From Neorhizobium galegae (GTDB lineage: Bacteria > Pseudomonadota > Alphaproteobacteria > Rhizobiales > Rhizobiaceae): a stretch of DNA of 64,000 nucleotides. The DNA is taken from NCBI RefSeq assembly GCF_017877055.1, contig NZ_JAGIPG010000002.1, positions 1,488,001 through 1,552,000 of the forward strand, in the 5' to 3' direction. Under the pieces are notes generated by a model that made no database searches, was not told the origin of the DNA, and was given only the letters and a program-made list of their open reading frames with translations. This document shows positions 25,848-33,393 of this stretch, piece after piece; position 1 is the first letter of the stretch, and each line of letters opens with the position of its first letter. The translations under genes and the position numbers were made by a program.

Positions 25848-26819
25848 ATGAGCGTCATCACTGCCGCACAGATCCGCGCGGCTGCAAAATCGCGTGTCAA
25901 CGAAGGCAATATGAAATCGGTCCTGGTCGCGCTGGACAAATTCGGGCTAGGGCTGGGACTGAACCGTCCGCACCGGGTCGCGCATTACCTCGCGCAGCTG
26001 ATGCACGAGAGCGGAGCTTTCCGCTTTGATCAGGAAATTTGGGGACCGACGGCTGCACAGGCCCGATATGATACCCGCACCGATCTCGGCAACACGCCGG
26101 CAGCCGATGGTGACGGTTACCTTTACCGCGGTCGGGCCGGCATTCAGATTACCGGCAAGGCGAACTATGAGGCCTTCCGTGACTGGTGCCGGGAGAAGGG
26201 GTTCAATCCGCCTGACTTCGTGGCGCATCCGGATCTCGTCAACACCGATCCGTGGGAAGGCCTCGTGCCGCTCTGGTACTGGTCGACTCGGAACCTGAAC
26301 GCCTACGCCGACCGGAACGACATCGAGACCATCACCAAGAAGATCAACGGCGGTAAGAACGGCCTGGTCGACCGCATCGACTACTACGGTCGGATCTCTC
26401 TCGTCCTGCTCGGTTACCAGTCGACCGAGGCAGACATCCGGCGCTACCAGTCCGAACGCGGCCTCGACGTCGATGGCGACGTCGGGCCGAAGACCCGCGC
26501 GGCCCTGCACAAGGATCTCCTCGCTCTTTCGGGGGCGTCGGTGCAGATGGCGGCCTTTTCCGCTTCGCCGGTGACCGAAGAAAAGGCTGTGGTGCCGGTC
26601 ACCGTCGAGACGCAGGTCAAACGCAAGTTCAGCCTCTTCGGCCTTTTCGGTGGTGGCGGATCGTTCGGTGGCCTTGGTCTGGCGGCCTTGACCGGCATGG
26701 ATTGGCAGGTGGTCGCGGTGCTGGCCATCGTGATCCTCGTCACACTGATCCTTGGCCTTTTGCTTCAGAACTCGATCGTCTCGGCGGTCGGCAAGATCCG
26801 TGCGGCGGTGGAGCCATGA
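25848..26819 (+). CDS. Endolysin: GH19 chitinase-like lysozyme with peptidoglycan-binding domain and membrane tail
   Basis: This 323-residue protein has a GH19-type catalytic domain at about residues 1-190, with LMHESGAFRFDQE supplying the candidate acidic residues, and YRGRAGIQITGKANY. A short peptidoglycan-binding repeat follows (YQSERGLDVDGDVGPKTRAAL, about 203-223). A C-terminal hydrophobic segment (VVAVLAIVILVTLILGLLL) comes last. It should cut the cell wall at lysis. The C-terminal membrane anchor is unusual for an endolysin and suggests built-in membrane localisation. Confidence 0.87.
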   Translation: MSVITAAQIRAAAKSRVNEGNMKSVLVALDKFGLGLGLNRPHRVAHYLAQLMHESGAFRFDQEIWGPTAAQARYDTRTDLGNTPAADGDGYLYRGRAGIQITGKANYEAFRDWCREKGFNPPDFVAHPDLVNTDPWEGLVPLWYWSTRNLNAYADRNDIETITKKINGGKNGLVDRIDYYGRISLVLLGYQSTEADIRRYQSERGLDVDGDVGPKTRAALHKDLLALSGASVQMAAFSASPVTEEKAVVPVTVETQVKRKFSLFGLFGGGGSFGGLGLAALTGMDWQVVAVLAIVILVTLILGLLLQNSIVSAVGKIRAAVEP

Positions 26820-27103
26820 TCACCGACAAGATCAGCATGGCGGTCGGTGCGGCCGGTGGGCTGGTGCTCGGCTTCGCCGTCTTCACCACCATCAATGCCG
26901 TCTGGTGGCTACCAGATGCCAAGGAGGAGGCGCGCGCCGTCGAGCGCGCCACCATGCAAGCAGCAACCGACAAAGCCGTAGGAGAACTGAGCAATGAAGC
27001 TGACAAGGCTCGCTTTAACCGTCGCATGTGCCGTGAGCGCGGCGGCGTGTACCTCAACTCAACAGGTCAGTGCCTCGAAGGGCCAGCTGTCCCGCACGGC
27101 TAG
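26816..27103 (+). CDS. Rz-like inner-membrane spanin candidate
   Basis: This 95-residue protein starts 4 nt inside the endolysin gene (ATGA). It has one N-terminal membrane span (AVGAAGGLVLGFAVFTTIN) followed by an Ala/Glu/Arg-rich helix, as Rz proteins do. A short C-terminal part has two Cys. Position after the endolysin and overlap with a lipoprotein gene in another frame support an i-spanin. No sequence motif proves it. Confidence 0.6.
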   Translation: MITDKISMAVGAAGGLVLGFAVFTTINAVWWLPDAKEEARAVERATMQAATDKAVGELSNEADKARFNRRMCRERGGVYLNSTGQCLEGPAVPHG

Positions 27104-27260
27104 GGCAATTGTCGGGACGTCGCTGATCGGCGCGCGTGGCGCAACGCCCGATGATCAGGATGCGATCGACGACACCGTCGCCGGTGTGTGTGGGGCGGGC
27201 GTCTGGACGCCGGGGGAGTGCCTGGCGCATGATCAGAAATCGGCTAAGAAGCCAGGATGA
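26994..27260 (+). CDS. Small lipoprotein overlapping the Rz-like gene (Rz1-type candidate)
   Basis: This 88-residue protein has a lipoprotein signal (LALTVACAVSAAAC, lipobox Cys at about 19). Its first 110 nt lie inside the Rz-like gene in a different frame, the classic Rz/Rz1 layout. It is not Pro-rich like Rz1 of lambda and has two further Cys, so it could be a different lysis lipoprotein. Confidence 0.6.
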   Translation: MKLTRLALTVACAVSAAACTSTQQVSASKGQLSRTARAIVGTSLIGARGATPDDQDAIDDTVAGVCGAGVWTPGECLAHDQKSAKKPG

Positions 27261-27272
27261 GCCATCGCCTCC

Positions 27273-27524
27273 TCAGGCTGCAGCGTTCGCCGAGGAAGTC
27301 AGCATAGCAAGCAGCTGAACCTCGCCCCAAAAGCCGCTCTGAGAGAGAGTGATTACATCAGCTGCAATATCCGCGGCAGAGGCGGAGGATTTCAGGATGC
27401 CCCGTTGGTCGCAGATTTTCTCCAGAACCTGCTGGAGCATCTGCAACTCCTCAGGCTCAAAGGCGCCGACAATAGGATTGTGGTTCTGGAGCATCTGCCA
27501 AACTAACACCTGGAGCGCCTTCAT
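27273..27524 (-). CDS. Small rhizobial hypothetical protein
   Basis: This 83-residue helical protein contains MLQNHNPIVGAFEPEELQML and a C-terminal ALF-type helix. The start at 27524 was chosen because the longer open frame to 27731 overlaps two better small genes. It lies last in a minus-strand group. Its function is unknown. Confidence 0.6.
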   Translation of the reverse strand: MKALQVLVWQMLQNHNPIVGAFEPEELQMLQQVLEKICDQRGILKSSASAADIAADVITLSQSGFWGEVQLLAMLTSSANAAA

Positions 27525-27568
27525 TCCAGATGGGCAAAGGTCTGATTCTTTTGTGGGTCCGTGAGAAC

Positions 27569-27715
27569 TTAGACTGCTGGTGGCGGTCGCTTGCTTGCAA
27601 AAAAGACCAGCAATCCCACGGCCGCTAGCAAGGCGAAGCCGAAAACGATCATGATGGGTGCAAGCGCTATCTGCTCCCCCAGACACAGAGATGATGTGGT
27701 GGTTTCTGGTTTCAT
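27569..27715 (-). CDS. Tiny membrane protein B of an overlapping pair
   Basis: This 48-residue protein has a polar N-terminus and a single long span (APIMIVFGFALLAAVGLLVFF, about 20-40), then KRPPPAV. The ATG overlaps the stop of the upstream tiny gene as ATGA, which argues for a real, coupled gene pair. The function is unknown. Confidence 0.65.
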   Translation of the reverse strand: MKPETTTSSLCLGEQIALAPIMIVFGFALLAAVGLLVFFASKRPPPAV

Positions 27716-27876
27716 TCCCGTACGAGGTCACTCTCCCAAGTCGGTGTAGAAATAGAGTAGACGTTCCACGCGGCCAGCAGGTCGTTGGACATTTTGCCGT
27801 GAAAATTCCTGCGAATGAGATAGAATCCGAACCAAAGCTGCAGCACGGCAGCTCCCCAAAAACACCACACGTCCAT
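27712..27876 (-). CDS. Tiny membrane protein A of an overlapping pair
   Basis: This 54-residue protein opens with a Trp/Phe-rich membrane segment (MDVWCFWGAAVLQLWFGFYL) followed by RRNFHGK and a short polar tail. GGAGAG lies 4 nt before the ATG. It is the first gene of a two-gene unit with protein B. Confidence 0.65.
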   Translation of the reverse strand: MDVWCFWGAAVLQLWFGFYLIRRNFHGKMSNDLLAAWNVYSISTPTWESDLVRE

Positions 27877-27984
27877 TATGCTCTCCGACTTGCCGACGCC
27901 AAACGTCGTGCGTGTGCCCTCGTTCCCGGCGGGAGAGCTTCCGGAGGGGCTTACGCTTAACAGCCCGTTACTGAGCCTGCCTGC

Positions 27985-28221
27985 CTATTCGAGCCGGAGA
28001 GCGGATCGGAAGGGGACCTCGCGTAGGACTGTCCCATCCTCAGCGCAGATCTCGAAGCGCTGGCCATCTATAATTTCGTTGCTCAGGACCTTTTCCGCGA
28101 GCATCTCCCTTGCGGCTTTGAGTGCTTCGTTTTGAGCCTCGTCGATGGTGGCGAACTCGGTTCCTTCCGGATCTTCTTCAAGGGCATCGTGTTTGCGGAC
28201 GTGAAAATAATACTCAGGCAT
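27985..28221 (-). CDS. DUF6894 family protein
   Basis: This 78-residue protein begins MPEYYFHVRKHDALEEDPEGTEF-like, followed by an Ala/Glu helix and FEICAEDGTVLREVPF. This is the DUF6894 pattern, very common in rhizobia with many copies per genome. GGAGA precedes the ATG. The function is not known. Confidence 0.82.
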   Translation of the reverse strand: MPEYYFHVRKHDALEEDPEGTEFATIDEAQNEALKAAREMLAEKVLSNEIIDGQRFEICAEDGTVLREVPFRSALRLE

Positions 28222-28363
28222 GCCGTCTCCATCAGATCAAAGGGTTCAAACTCCGCTCTGAACGTCAGGTTCCCCCACCGTCCGCGATCAAAATGGCCGG
28301 CTGTCAGAAGGTCCGTGTTGCTTGTCGAGGCCCGGCGGTTTTTGCGGCGTGCCGCCGAAGAGG

Positions 28364-28570
28364 TCAACTGAGGTTCTTGCCCGCCACGTGCGTCACAGAC
28401 CTGAAAATCTTCGAGTAGTCCGGCGGCTTGTCCCATGCGAACCGCGGAGAGCAGCGGGGGCAGGGCATCCCGGCAGCACCACAGCCGCATCCGTGTGTTC
28501 CCGTGAATGGCTTTGTCGGGTGTGTCCCGCACACCCACCCGGTGTCGCGGCAGTCTTTGCATGTCAGCAT
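28364..28570 (-). CDS. Cys-rich zinc-ribbon-like small protein
   Basis: This 68-residue protein has the cysteine pattern CKDC, VCGTHP, CGCG and PCPRC, which suggests a metal site. GGAGG lies 8 nt before the ATG at 28570; the frame is open to 28645. Similar small proteins are frequent in rhizobial prophages. It is divergent from the coiled-coil gene at 28682. Confidence 0.72.
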   Translation of the reverse strand: MLTCKDCRDTGWVCGTHPTKPFTGTHGCGCGAAGMPCPRCSPRFAWDKPPDYSKIFRSVTHVAGKNLS

Positions 28571-28681
28571 GATCGTGCCTCCGCACATGAGCGAACATGG
28601 AGTCGCCGGCCGCAGGTTCAACGAGACCGGAACCAGAACAATCAAAATTCAGACTGAAGCATTGAAAGGGCGGCAGGACCA

Positions 28682-29314
28682 ATGGCAGGGAACGACGATA
28701 TGGCCAACGGCATCGACCAGCGAACCTACACAGATGCCATGACTGCCCAGCTCGGTGAGCGGGTTACAAATCTTGGCCGGCGCCAATCTGACCTTGAGGG
28801 TGAGATGCGATCGGGCTTCAAGCAGATCGAATCGTCAATGGCCGCGATGTCATCGGAGATGCGCTCTTCTGTCGCCGCGCTCTCGACCAACATGGCGGAG
28901 CGCAACAAGCCGCAGTGGCAGGCTATCGCGGTAGCCCTCTCGTTCTGCACGATTGTCGGTGGGTTGGTTTACTGGCCAATCCAGAGCGCAACGACCGACC
29001 TCAAGGGCTCGATCACGATCATCACGGAGAAGATGGTGACGCAAAAGGAGATGGAATGGCGGACGAACCGCGGATCTGAAGACCGTGCGCGATCAGAAGC
29101 CTCGCTCAAGGAAATCCGTGACGCCCAGGTCCCGCGTGAAGAACTTGACCGCGTATGGGCGAACTACGATCAACGGTTCCAGGACCAGCAGCGCCAGATC
29201 GACGAGGTGAAGACTGCCCAGGGGAGCGTTTACGGTCAGCGGGATATCATTCTCGATCTTCGGGAACGCCTCGATCGGGTCGAGAGACAACGGGTGGCAT
29301 TACCGGGTAGCTAG
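28682..29314 (+). CDS. Membrane-anchored coiled-coil protein
   Basis: This 210-residue protein has an N-terminal coiled coil (LGERVTNLGRRQSDLEGEM), one membrane span near residues 80-100 (AIAVALSFCTIVGGLVYWPI), and a long C-terminal coiled coil rich in Arg/Glu/Gln. No enzyme motif is seen. In the lysis/accessory part of a prophage it could be a holin-associated or structural membrane protein; this is not proven. Confidence 0.68.
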   Translation: MAGNDDMANGIDQRTYTDAMTAQLGERVTNLGRRQSDLEGEMRSGFKQIESSMAAMSSEMRSSVAALSTNMAERNKPQWQAIAVALSFCTIVGGLVYWPIQSATTDLKGSITIITEKMVTQKEMEWRTNRGSEDRARSEASLKEIRDAQVPREELDRVWANYDQRFQDQQRQIDEVKTAQGSVYGQRDIILDLRERLDRVERQRVALPGS

Positions 29315-29333
29315 TAGGCGTTGATCCAATGAA

Positions 29334-29574
29334 AGCCCCACCGGCAGGACTGACCGGCAGGGCTCCATGTCGGGAGTAGAGCGCGGTCGCACTGCGTCCG
29401 ATCTCCCGGAAAAGTTCTCGCCGCCTTTCAGTCCTTCGACGACGTGAGCCTTTCCAGCCTCCGTATGCAAACCTAACCGCTGGAGGACGAAACCGTTCCG
29501 CGGTGATCGAGACAAGTAATGGAGGGGTGAGGATTCCAAGAGAAAGCCCTGCCAGTTAGGGACCGGGCAGGGCT
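29334..29574. repeat. Two copies of a GCCC/GGGC hairpin element
   Basis: AGCCC...GGGCT (29334-29364) encloses two direct copies of ACCGGCAGG. AGCCCTGCC...GGCAGGGCT (29545-29574) is a perfect 9-bp stem. Both begin GAAAGCCC and end GGCAGGGCTCC, so they are copies of one element. The 274-bp gap from 29315 to 29588 holds nothing else I can support. Confidence 0.5.
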
Positions 29575-29588
29575 CCCGGTGCGCAGCG

Positions 29589-29999
29589 TCAGCCTTCAAA
29601 GACGGTTCGCGCGCATCCTCGGTATCTAACCAGCGGGCCGCTGGACATGTTCCTAATTCGGCAGCGAGCCACCGGGGTACTCTCCCCTTCATTGCTGTTC
29701 AAGACAGCGTCGTTCTTGGCGTCGATGATGATCCTCAAAGCCCGGACCATGCCGGCGGCCTCCAACAGCGCCGCCTTGATCTCCTCATCGCTGAACATCG
29801 GCATCGACCTAGACATGGTGAGGAAGTCGATCGACGGATCCCGGCCCAGGCTATCTTGAGCCGTGCCGACCTGGTCGCGGCCGTCGCGGATCGCTCGGTA
29901 GGCGCGATCCAAGAGGTTGCCGCGCTCGAACTCGGAACACTTCCCCACCTCATTCGCGGCGCGCACCAGCTCAGCGATGAAGTCGGGAAGGGTGCTCAT
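29589..29999 (-). CDS. Conserved rhizobial prophage protein
   Basis: This 136-residue protein starts MSTLPDFIAELVRAANEVGK and is mainly helical, with an Arg-rich tail. Last of three genes that overlap by ATGA (30408 to 29589), it has GAGGAAA before the start. No function is known. Confidence 0.7.
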   Translation of the reverse strand: MSTLPDFIAELVRAANEVGKCSEFERGNLLDRAYRAIRDGRDQVGTAQDSLGRDPSIDFLTMSRSMPMFSDEEIKAALLEAAGMVRALRIIIDAKNDAVLNSNEGESTPVARCRIRNMSSGPLVRYRGCARTVFEG

Positions 30000-30193
30000 T
30001 GCAACGTTTCCTCGTCAGGTGTCTGATCGCCGGAATTCAGCAGGTCCACGTAGATGTCTGCTTCATCGAGCTTCAGCCGTGATCGCGGCTTCCCTCCGAC
30101 GAACACCGTCCTGCCTGTCGTGGTGTCGAATATCTCCCACGTCGCGCCGCTGTCCTTTCGGATATCGAAGCGAGGTCCCCCTTTCACCGTCAT
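29996..30193 (-). CDS. Small hypothetical protein, middle of a three-gene unit
   Basis: This 65-residue protein is beta-type at its N-terminus (GPRFDIRKDSGATWEIFDT) with an acidic C-terminus. Both ends overlap the neighbours by 4 nt. The function is unknown. Confidence 0.65.
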   Translation of the reverse strand: MTVKGGPRFDIRKDSGATWEIFDTTTGRTVFVGGKPRSRLKLDEADIYVDLLNSGDQTPDEETLQ

Positions 30194-30408
30194 AGGATTG
30201 CCCTCTGGAGCCGGTAGGTGGTCGGTGGTGGGAGAGCTTCATGTGCTTGAGCGAGCGTTTCCAGCCAAGCCGCAAGGCCAGCGGGCACCTCTTCGTTGCC
30301 CGTTTCCAGCGCTTCAATCCATGAAAGATCACATTGCAAAGCCGATGCAAAGTTGATTGGCGTCCAGCGGATATGGCGCAGGCATTCGTTGAATCGGTCC
30401 GGGCTCAT
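30190..30408 (-). CDS. Small helix-turn-helix-like protein
   Basis: This 72-residue protein shows a compact XRE-like helical pattern (FNECLRHIRWTPINFASAL, then DLSWIEALETGNEEVP). It opens a three-gene ATGA-coupled unit. Similar proteins recur in rhizobial genomes. It may be a small DNA-binding regulator; that is inferred from the helical pattern. Confidence 0.65.
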   Translation of the reverse strand: MSPDRFNECLRHIRWTPINFASALQCDLSWIEALETGNEEVPAGLAAWLETLAQAHEALPPPTTYRLQRAIL

Positions 30409-30505
30409 GTCATCAGCAATGACACCCTCTCAACGAGAGTCAAGTTGCCAGATACCGGTCACGAGCGGCGAAACGCACTTCCCAAACCATGTCGTAGTGC
30501 GATGG

Positions 30506-30934
30506 TCACTCGGTGGCGGAGACAAGGCCCAGCGCCAAGGCATATAGCGGAACAATCCAAAGCAAGGTCGCAACAAAACCGGAGAACCAAAACCGCCTTG
30601 GTATATCATCGTCCGCCAGCCGCCGTATCCGCGGTGGTGGCATGCGGGCCTCTGACCTCCTCCAGAACAGGCCGGTGAAAAACAACCAGCTTGCAATCCC
30701 GCCAATCAATGTCACGGCGCAGAACAACACCATACCTACACCGATCGCCAATGATGTGAGGAGCCCGCTAAATTCGTAGTTCAGGAAAGCGATGGCGGCG
30801 GCGGCGATCGACAGGCCGATTGCCAAAAAGGCCCTGTGGCCCCAAACGTTGAAGACGGCTTCTCTGGCTTCAGACGGCACGGCGCGTATCGCAGCCGACA
30901 TGTTGGCGTTCAACTCATCCTCCCGATGGCGCAT
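30506..30934 (-). CDS. Multi-span membrane protein
   Basis: This 142-residue protein has about four membrane segments (FLAIGLSIAAAAIAFL, LAIGVGMVLFCAVTLIGGI, WLFFTGLF, and FVATLLWIVPLYALALGL). A basic cytoplasmic loop lies before the last. Start 30934 follows AAAGG closely; an ATG at 30988 is also open. No family is recognised. Confidence 0.6.
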   Translation of the reverse strand: MRHREDELNANMSAAIRAVPSEAREAVFNVWGHRAFLAIGLSIAAAAIAFLNYEFSGLLTSLAIGVGMVLFCAVTLIGGIASWLFFTGLFWRRSEARMPPPRIRRLADDDIPRRFWFSGFVATLLWIVPLYALALGLVSATE

Positions 30935-31233
30935 CACCTTTCCGCGGTTTGCGCGGATTTGCATCATTTCAATTGAGATGAGGGGCAAAAGGTTCCGGAC
31001 GATGGGGGTCGTCGGAGCATTTTTAATGCGCTGCCGCTGCCATACATCCGGCCGAGGCTCCGATCTCTTTCGGGCGGGGGATGTTCATCGTTCGTTTCGG
31101 CGGTGCTGAACTCCCCAGACGACGGAAAATCAGAGAGATAGGCAAATCAGCCCGCACTCAATCACCCCTCAATATCCCCATCTAGCAACACCCCTGTATC
31201 CTTGATCGCGTGTGGTGTTCGCTGGAGGGTTGG

Positions 31234-31380
31234 ATGATGATCAAGACGGACTGGGTGATGTTGGCGGCAGTGGCAATACCGGTAGTGCCGGCTCTGTTGA
31301 AGGAGGTGCGGCTTTGTTGGGAAGCATGGCGAAAGCGTCGGCGAGGCGAATGCCAGCGGATTACCCGGCCGCCCGGCTAG
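31234..31380 (+). CDS. Tiny membrane protein, plus strand
   Basis: This 48-residue protein begins MMIKTDW, has one span (VMLAAVAIPVVPALL) and a strongly basic tail (EAWRKRRRGE). GGAGGG lies 5 nt before the ATG. A terminator follows at 31454. The lone plus-strand gene here faces the minus-strand SOS operon. Confidence 0.58.
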   Translation: MMIKTDWVMLAAVAIPVVPALLKEVRLCWEAWRKRRRGECQRITRPPG

Positions 31381-31453
31381 TCCGCAAGCGAATTTGATGA
31401 CCGCCCAATACTTCCTGAGCATATTCCGTCCGCCCATTCGATGGCGGACCTTA

Positions 31454-31498
31454 CGGTCTCCTCTGCCTTCACGGGCGGGGGAGGCCGTTTTTCGTTTT
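31454..31498 (+). terminator. Rho-independent terminator
   Basis: CGGTCTCC and GGAGGCCG pair over 8 positions with one G-U. An inner stem (CTGCC/GGCGG) lies within the loop, and TTTTTCGTTTT follows. It ends plus-strand transcription just where the opposing minus operon finishes. Confidence 0.65.
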
Positions 31499-31595
31499 AG
31501 CCCAGAGCGAATCCGAGGATAAGCCGCGCGGCTACCAGCCCGAACAAAACGCACATCACCGCGAAGACGAACCAGTCAGGAATCTTGTGAAACAT
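31497..31595 (-). CDS. Tiny membrane protein at the end of the SOS operon
   Basis: This 32-residue protein (MFHKIPDW start) is almost entirely one membrane span (FVFAVMCVLFGLVAARLILGF). Its start lies 20 nt inside the preceding gene. It is the last gene of the LexA-box operon; its function is unknown. Confidence 0.55.
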   Translation of the reverse strand: MFHKIPDWFVFAVMCVLFGLVAARLILGFALG

Positions 31596-31761
31596 CGGGC
31601 TTCCTGTCCCAATGGGGGTAGTGCTCGGCGCACCACCACCGCATCGGCTGTGCTCCCTTGCCGAAGCCAAGGCCGCCCCATTTGTTACAGCCCTCGACCT
31701 CGCACCAGTGTTCGAAATGAACCGGCGCGGAGGGATGGGTTGTCGTGCGTTCCTCACTCAT
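31576..31761 (-). CDS. Small Cys/His/Trp-rich protein in the SOS operon
   Basis: This 61-residue protein has HWCEVEGCNKWG and WWCAEHYPHW, a CxxxxC/CxxH arrangement that may bind zinc. Its ATG overlaps the SRAP stop as ATGA. A longer open frame to 31875 lies inside the SRAP gene and is not used. The function is unknown. Confidence 0.68.
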   Translation of the reverse strand: MSEERTTTHPSAPVHFEHWCEVEGCNKWGGLGFGKGAQPMRWWCAEHYPHWDRKPDVSQDS

Positions 31762-32432
31762 AGCAGCGGCGGTTCCTCTTCCATGGGCTTCGCCGGCGGC
31801 TCCACGATCACCAGCATGTTTCCCGGTAGCGGTCGCTGCAGGTGCTTTGCTTCTTCCCACGGCGCCGTGAGCCACATGTCGACCTCTTCCGGCGTTGTCA
31901 GGATCGCCGGCATTGCCTTTTCATGGATCGGAGAGACGATCTCGTTCGGCGAGGTGGTCAGGAATCCGAACAACTCATATTCGCGCTCTCCGTCGCGGAC
32001 CTTGCGAATACCGCGCCAGGGCGTCCAGAAGCCGGCGAAGAACATCAAGGGGCGATCCTCGCTGCCGGCGAACCAGGCGTTCGGCACGCGGCCGCCCATG
32101 ACCTTCCTTGCAGGATCCGGTTCCGCGAAAGACGTGAAGGGGACAACGCAGCGGCTGGTTGGGCCGAGCCAACGCCTCCAGTGCGGCGAGCTGACATTGC
32201 GGATGTTCGTCACGCCTGGATCGTAGTTTTTCACGAAGGCCGGCGGCGACGGCATGCCCCATGTCAGACTGGCGATCTCCCGCTGCCCATCCTCCCCGAC
32301 GCGGACGACAGGCGCCTGATAGCCGGGATAGACATCAAGCGAGGGCTGGTTCCAGCCGGCCTTGTCCCGGAAGGACTTGGTGAACTGCAGAACAGCCTCT
32401 CGGCTCGTGGTGACATTGTAGAGGTTGCACAT
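31758..32432 (-). CDS. SRAP/YedK-family SOS-associated peptidase-like protein
   Basis: This 224-residue protein starts MCNLYNVT, giving the catalytic Cys at position 2. It contains RCVVPFTSFAEP (the Glu of the family) and PIHEKAMPAIL (the His). SRAP proteins (HMCES/YedK) form a stable link to abasic sites in single-stranded DNA. It is slightly divergent from host copies and sits in a prophage operon with a LexA box, so it should be made after DNA damage. Confidence 0.9.
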   Translation of the reverse strand: MCNLYNVTTSREAVLQFTKSFRDKAGWNQPSLDVYPGYQAPVVRVGEDGQREIASLTWGMPSPPAFVKNYDPGVTNIRNVSSPHWRRWLGPTSRCVVPFTSFAEPDPARKVMGGRVPNAWFAGSEDRPLMFFAGFWTPWRGIRKVRDGEREYELFGFLTTSPNEIVSPIHEKAMPAILTTPEEVDMWLTAPWEEAKHLQRPLPGNMLVIVEPPAKPMEEEPPLL

Positions 32433-32438
32433 TCACTC

Positions 32439-32915
32439 TCACCTCGGCAGTGACGAAATATCGATTACGCTATCGTATTTTTTGCATTCTTTGCAAAGCA
32501 GCTTGCTCTCGAGCTCTTTTAAGCGGGCATTGGGTCCGTATCGTCGGGCGAGATTGCTCTTATTGAGCGGCCCACGCCGCCCGCAACGGCATCTGCCGTG
32601 GAGCACCTCCCATTCCTGAAGATCAGCCAGACGTTTGCCCAGAGCGATTTCATAGACCTCGCGGCTCACCATCCCGCTCTTCGCCATCCATTCCTCGTGT
32701 GTAAAATAGTAGACCAGGCTGCAGCGGTTATAAAATCCTTCCTTCGAACGTTTGCAGCCCAACGTTTTGCACAGATCGCCGAGTAGGCCCGGCATATCCG
32801 CATCGCCGTGGTCGTTGAAAAGAGCGTCACCCTCGAAGGTCTTTAGGATGTCGCAGTCCTCGCAGATCACTTTGATCTTCTGCCCTCGATAGTCGGAAAG
32901 CGTCGAGGACTTCAT
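32439..32915 (-). CDS. Cys-rich zinc-finger-like protein in the SOS operon
   Basis: This 158-residue protein begins MKSSTLSDYRGQKIKVICEDC. It has further Cys pairs (CRCGRRG and LLCKECKKY) that could hold zinc, and a central part CSLVYYFTHEEWMAK. The start at 32915 overlaps the previous stop by ATGA. Related proteins occur in rhizobial prophages. The function is unknown; a nucleic-acid-binding role is possible. Confidence 0.72.
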   Translation of the reverse strand: MKSSTLSDYRGQKIKVICEDCDILKTFEGDALFNDHGDADMPGLLGDLCKTLGCKRSKEGFYNRCSLVYYFTHEEWMAKSGMVSREVYEIALGKRLADLQEWEVLHGRCRCGRRGPLNKSNLARRYGPNARLKELESKLLCKECKKYDSVIDISSLPR

Positions 32916-33148
32916 GGGGTCTTGGTGTCCCCCGCGATGCGCTCGTATGCCGGCCGCCATCCGCGGGCGAAACCTCGGCTGCCGGCGAACTCAGCCAAAG
33001 CCAATTGCTTTCGTAAATGTCTGTTGTCCTCCAGCAGCGTCGCGATCGCCGCTTTCGCATCGTCGTCGTGCCAGGCGAGCACTGCCTCGATCTCCCATTG
33101 GGTGTCGATTTCGGCTGACGTCTGGGGTTCGGGCTGCATGGTCATCAC
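32912..33148 (-). CDS. Small acidic helical protein in the SOS operon
   Basis: This 78-residue protein has an acidic helix (TQWEIEAVLAWHDDDAKAAI) followed by LLEDNRHLRKQL, a short coiled-coil-like segment. ATGA overlaps occur at both ends. No family is recognised. Confidence 0.65.
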   Translation of the reverse strand: MMTMQPEPQTSAEIDTQWEIEAVLAWHDDDAKAAIATLLEDNRHLRKQLALAEFAGSRGFARGWRPAYERIAGDTKTP

Positions 33149-33393
33149 ATTTCCAGATTAAGGAGGAGGGGAGCAGGATCCGCGTCGACCGTCTCAACCG
33201 CGCGCGGTTTCCTGGGAGCGGCAGCGCGTCGCTTCGATCTCTTCTGCGGCAAATCAGACGACAGCTCCAGCGGAGCGGCTGGGGGTGGGCTATCTTCCCT
33301 TGCCAAAGGCGGTTCCGCCGCTTCTGGCTCCACGAGTACGGCAACAGCCGGGCTTGGCGTCGCTTTGCTTTCCGACTTTGCAAAACGTATCAT
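33145..33393 (-). CDS. Low-complexity basic/proline-rich protein in the SOS operon
   Basis: This 82-residue protein has a Pro/Ala/Glu-rich N-terminal half and a basic patch (PQKRSKRRAAAPRKPR). It looks disordered. The overlaps with both neighbours by 4 nt support it as a real gene. Confidence 0.6.
   Translation of the reverse strand: MIRFAKSESKATPSPAVAVLVEPEAAEPPLAREDSPPPAAPLELSSDLPQKRSKRRAAAPRKPRAVETVDADPAPLLLNLEM

Noticed and set aside
27657-27731. Long start for the small gene ending at 27273
   Set aside because: Extending it to 27731 would cover two overlapping tiny genes that have better start signals.
28083-28682. 199-codon minus-strand frame across the DUF6894 and Cys-rich genes
   Set aside because: It overlaps two better supported genes in other frames and its translation has no coherent fold.
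29300-29692. 130-codon minus-strand frame
   Set aside because: It covers the two hairpin repeats and the end of the supported gene at 29589, with no start signal.
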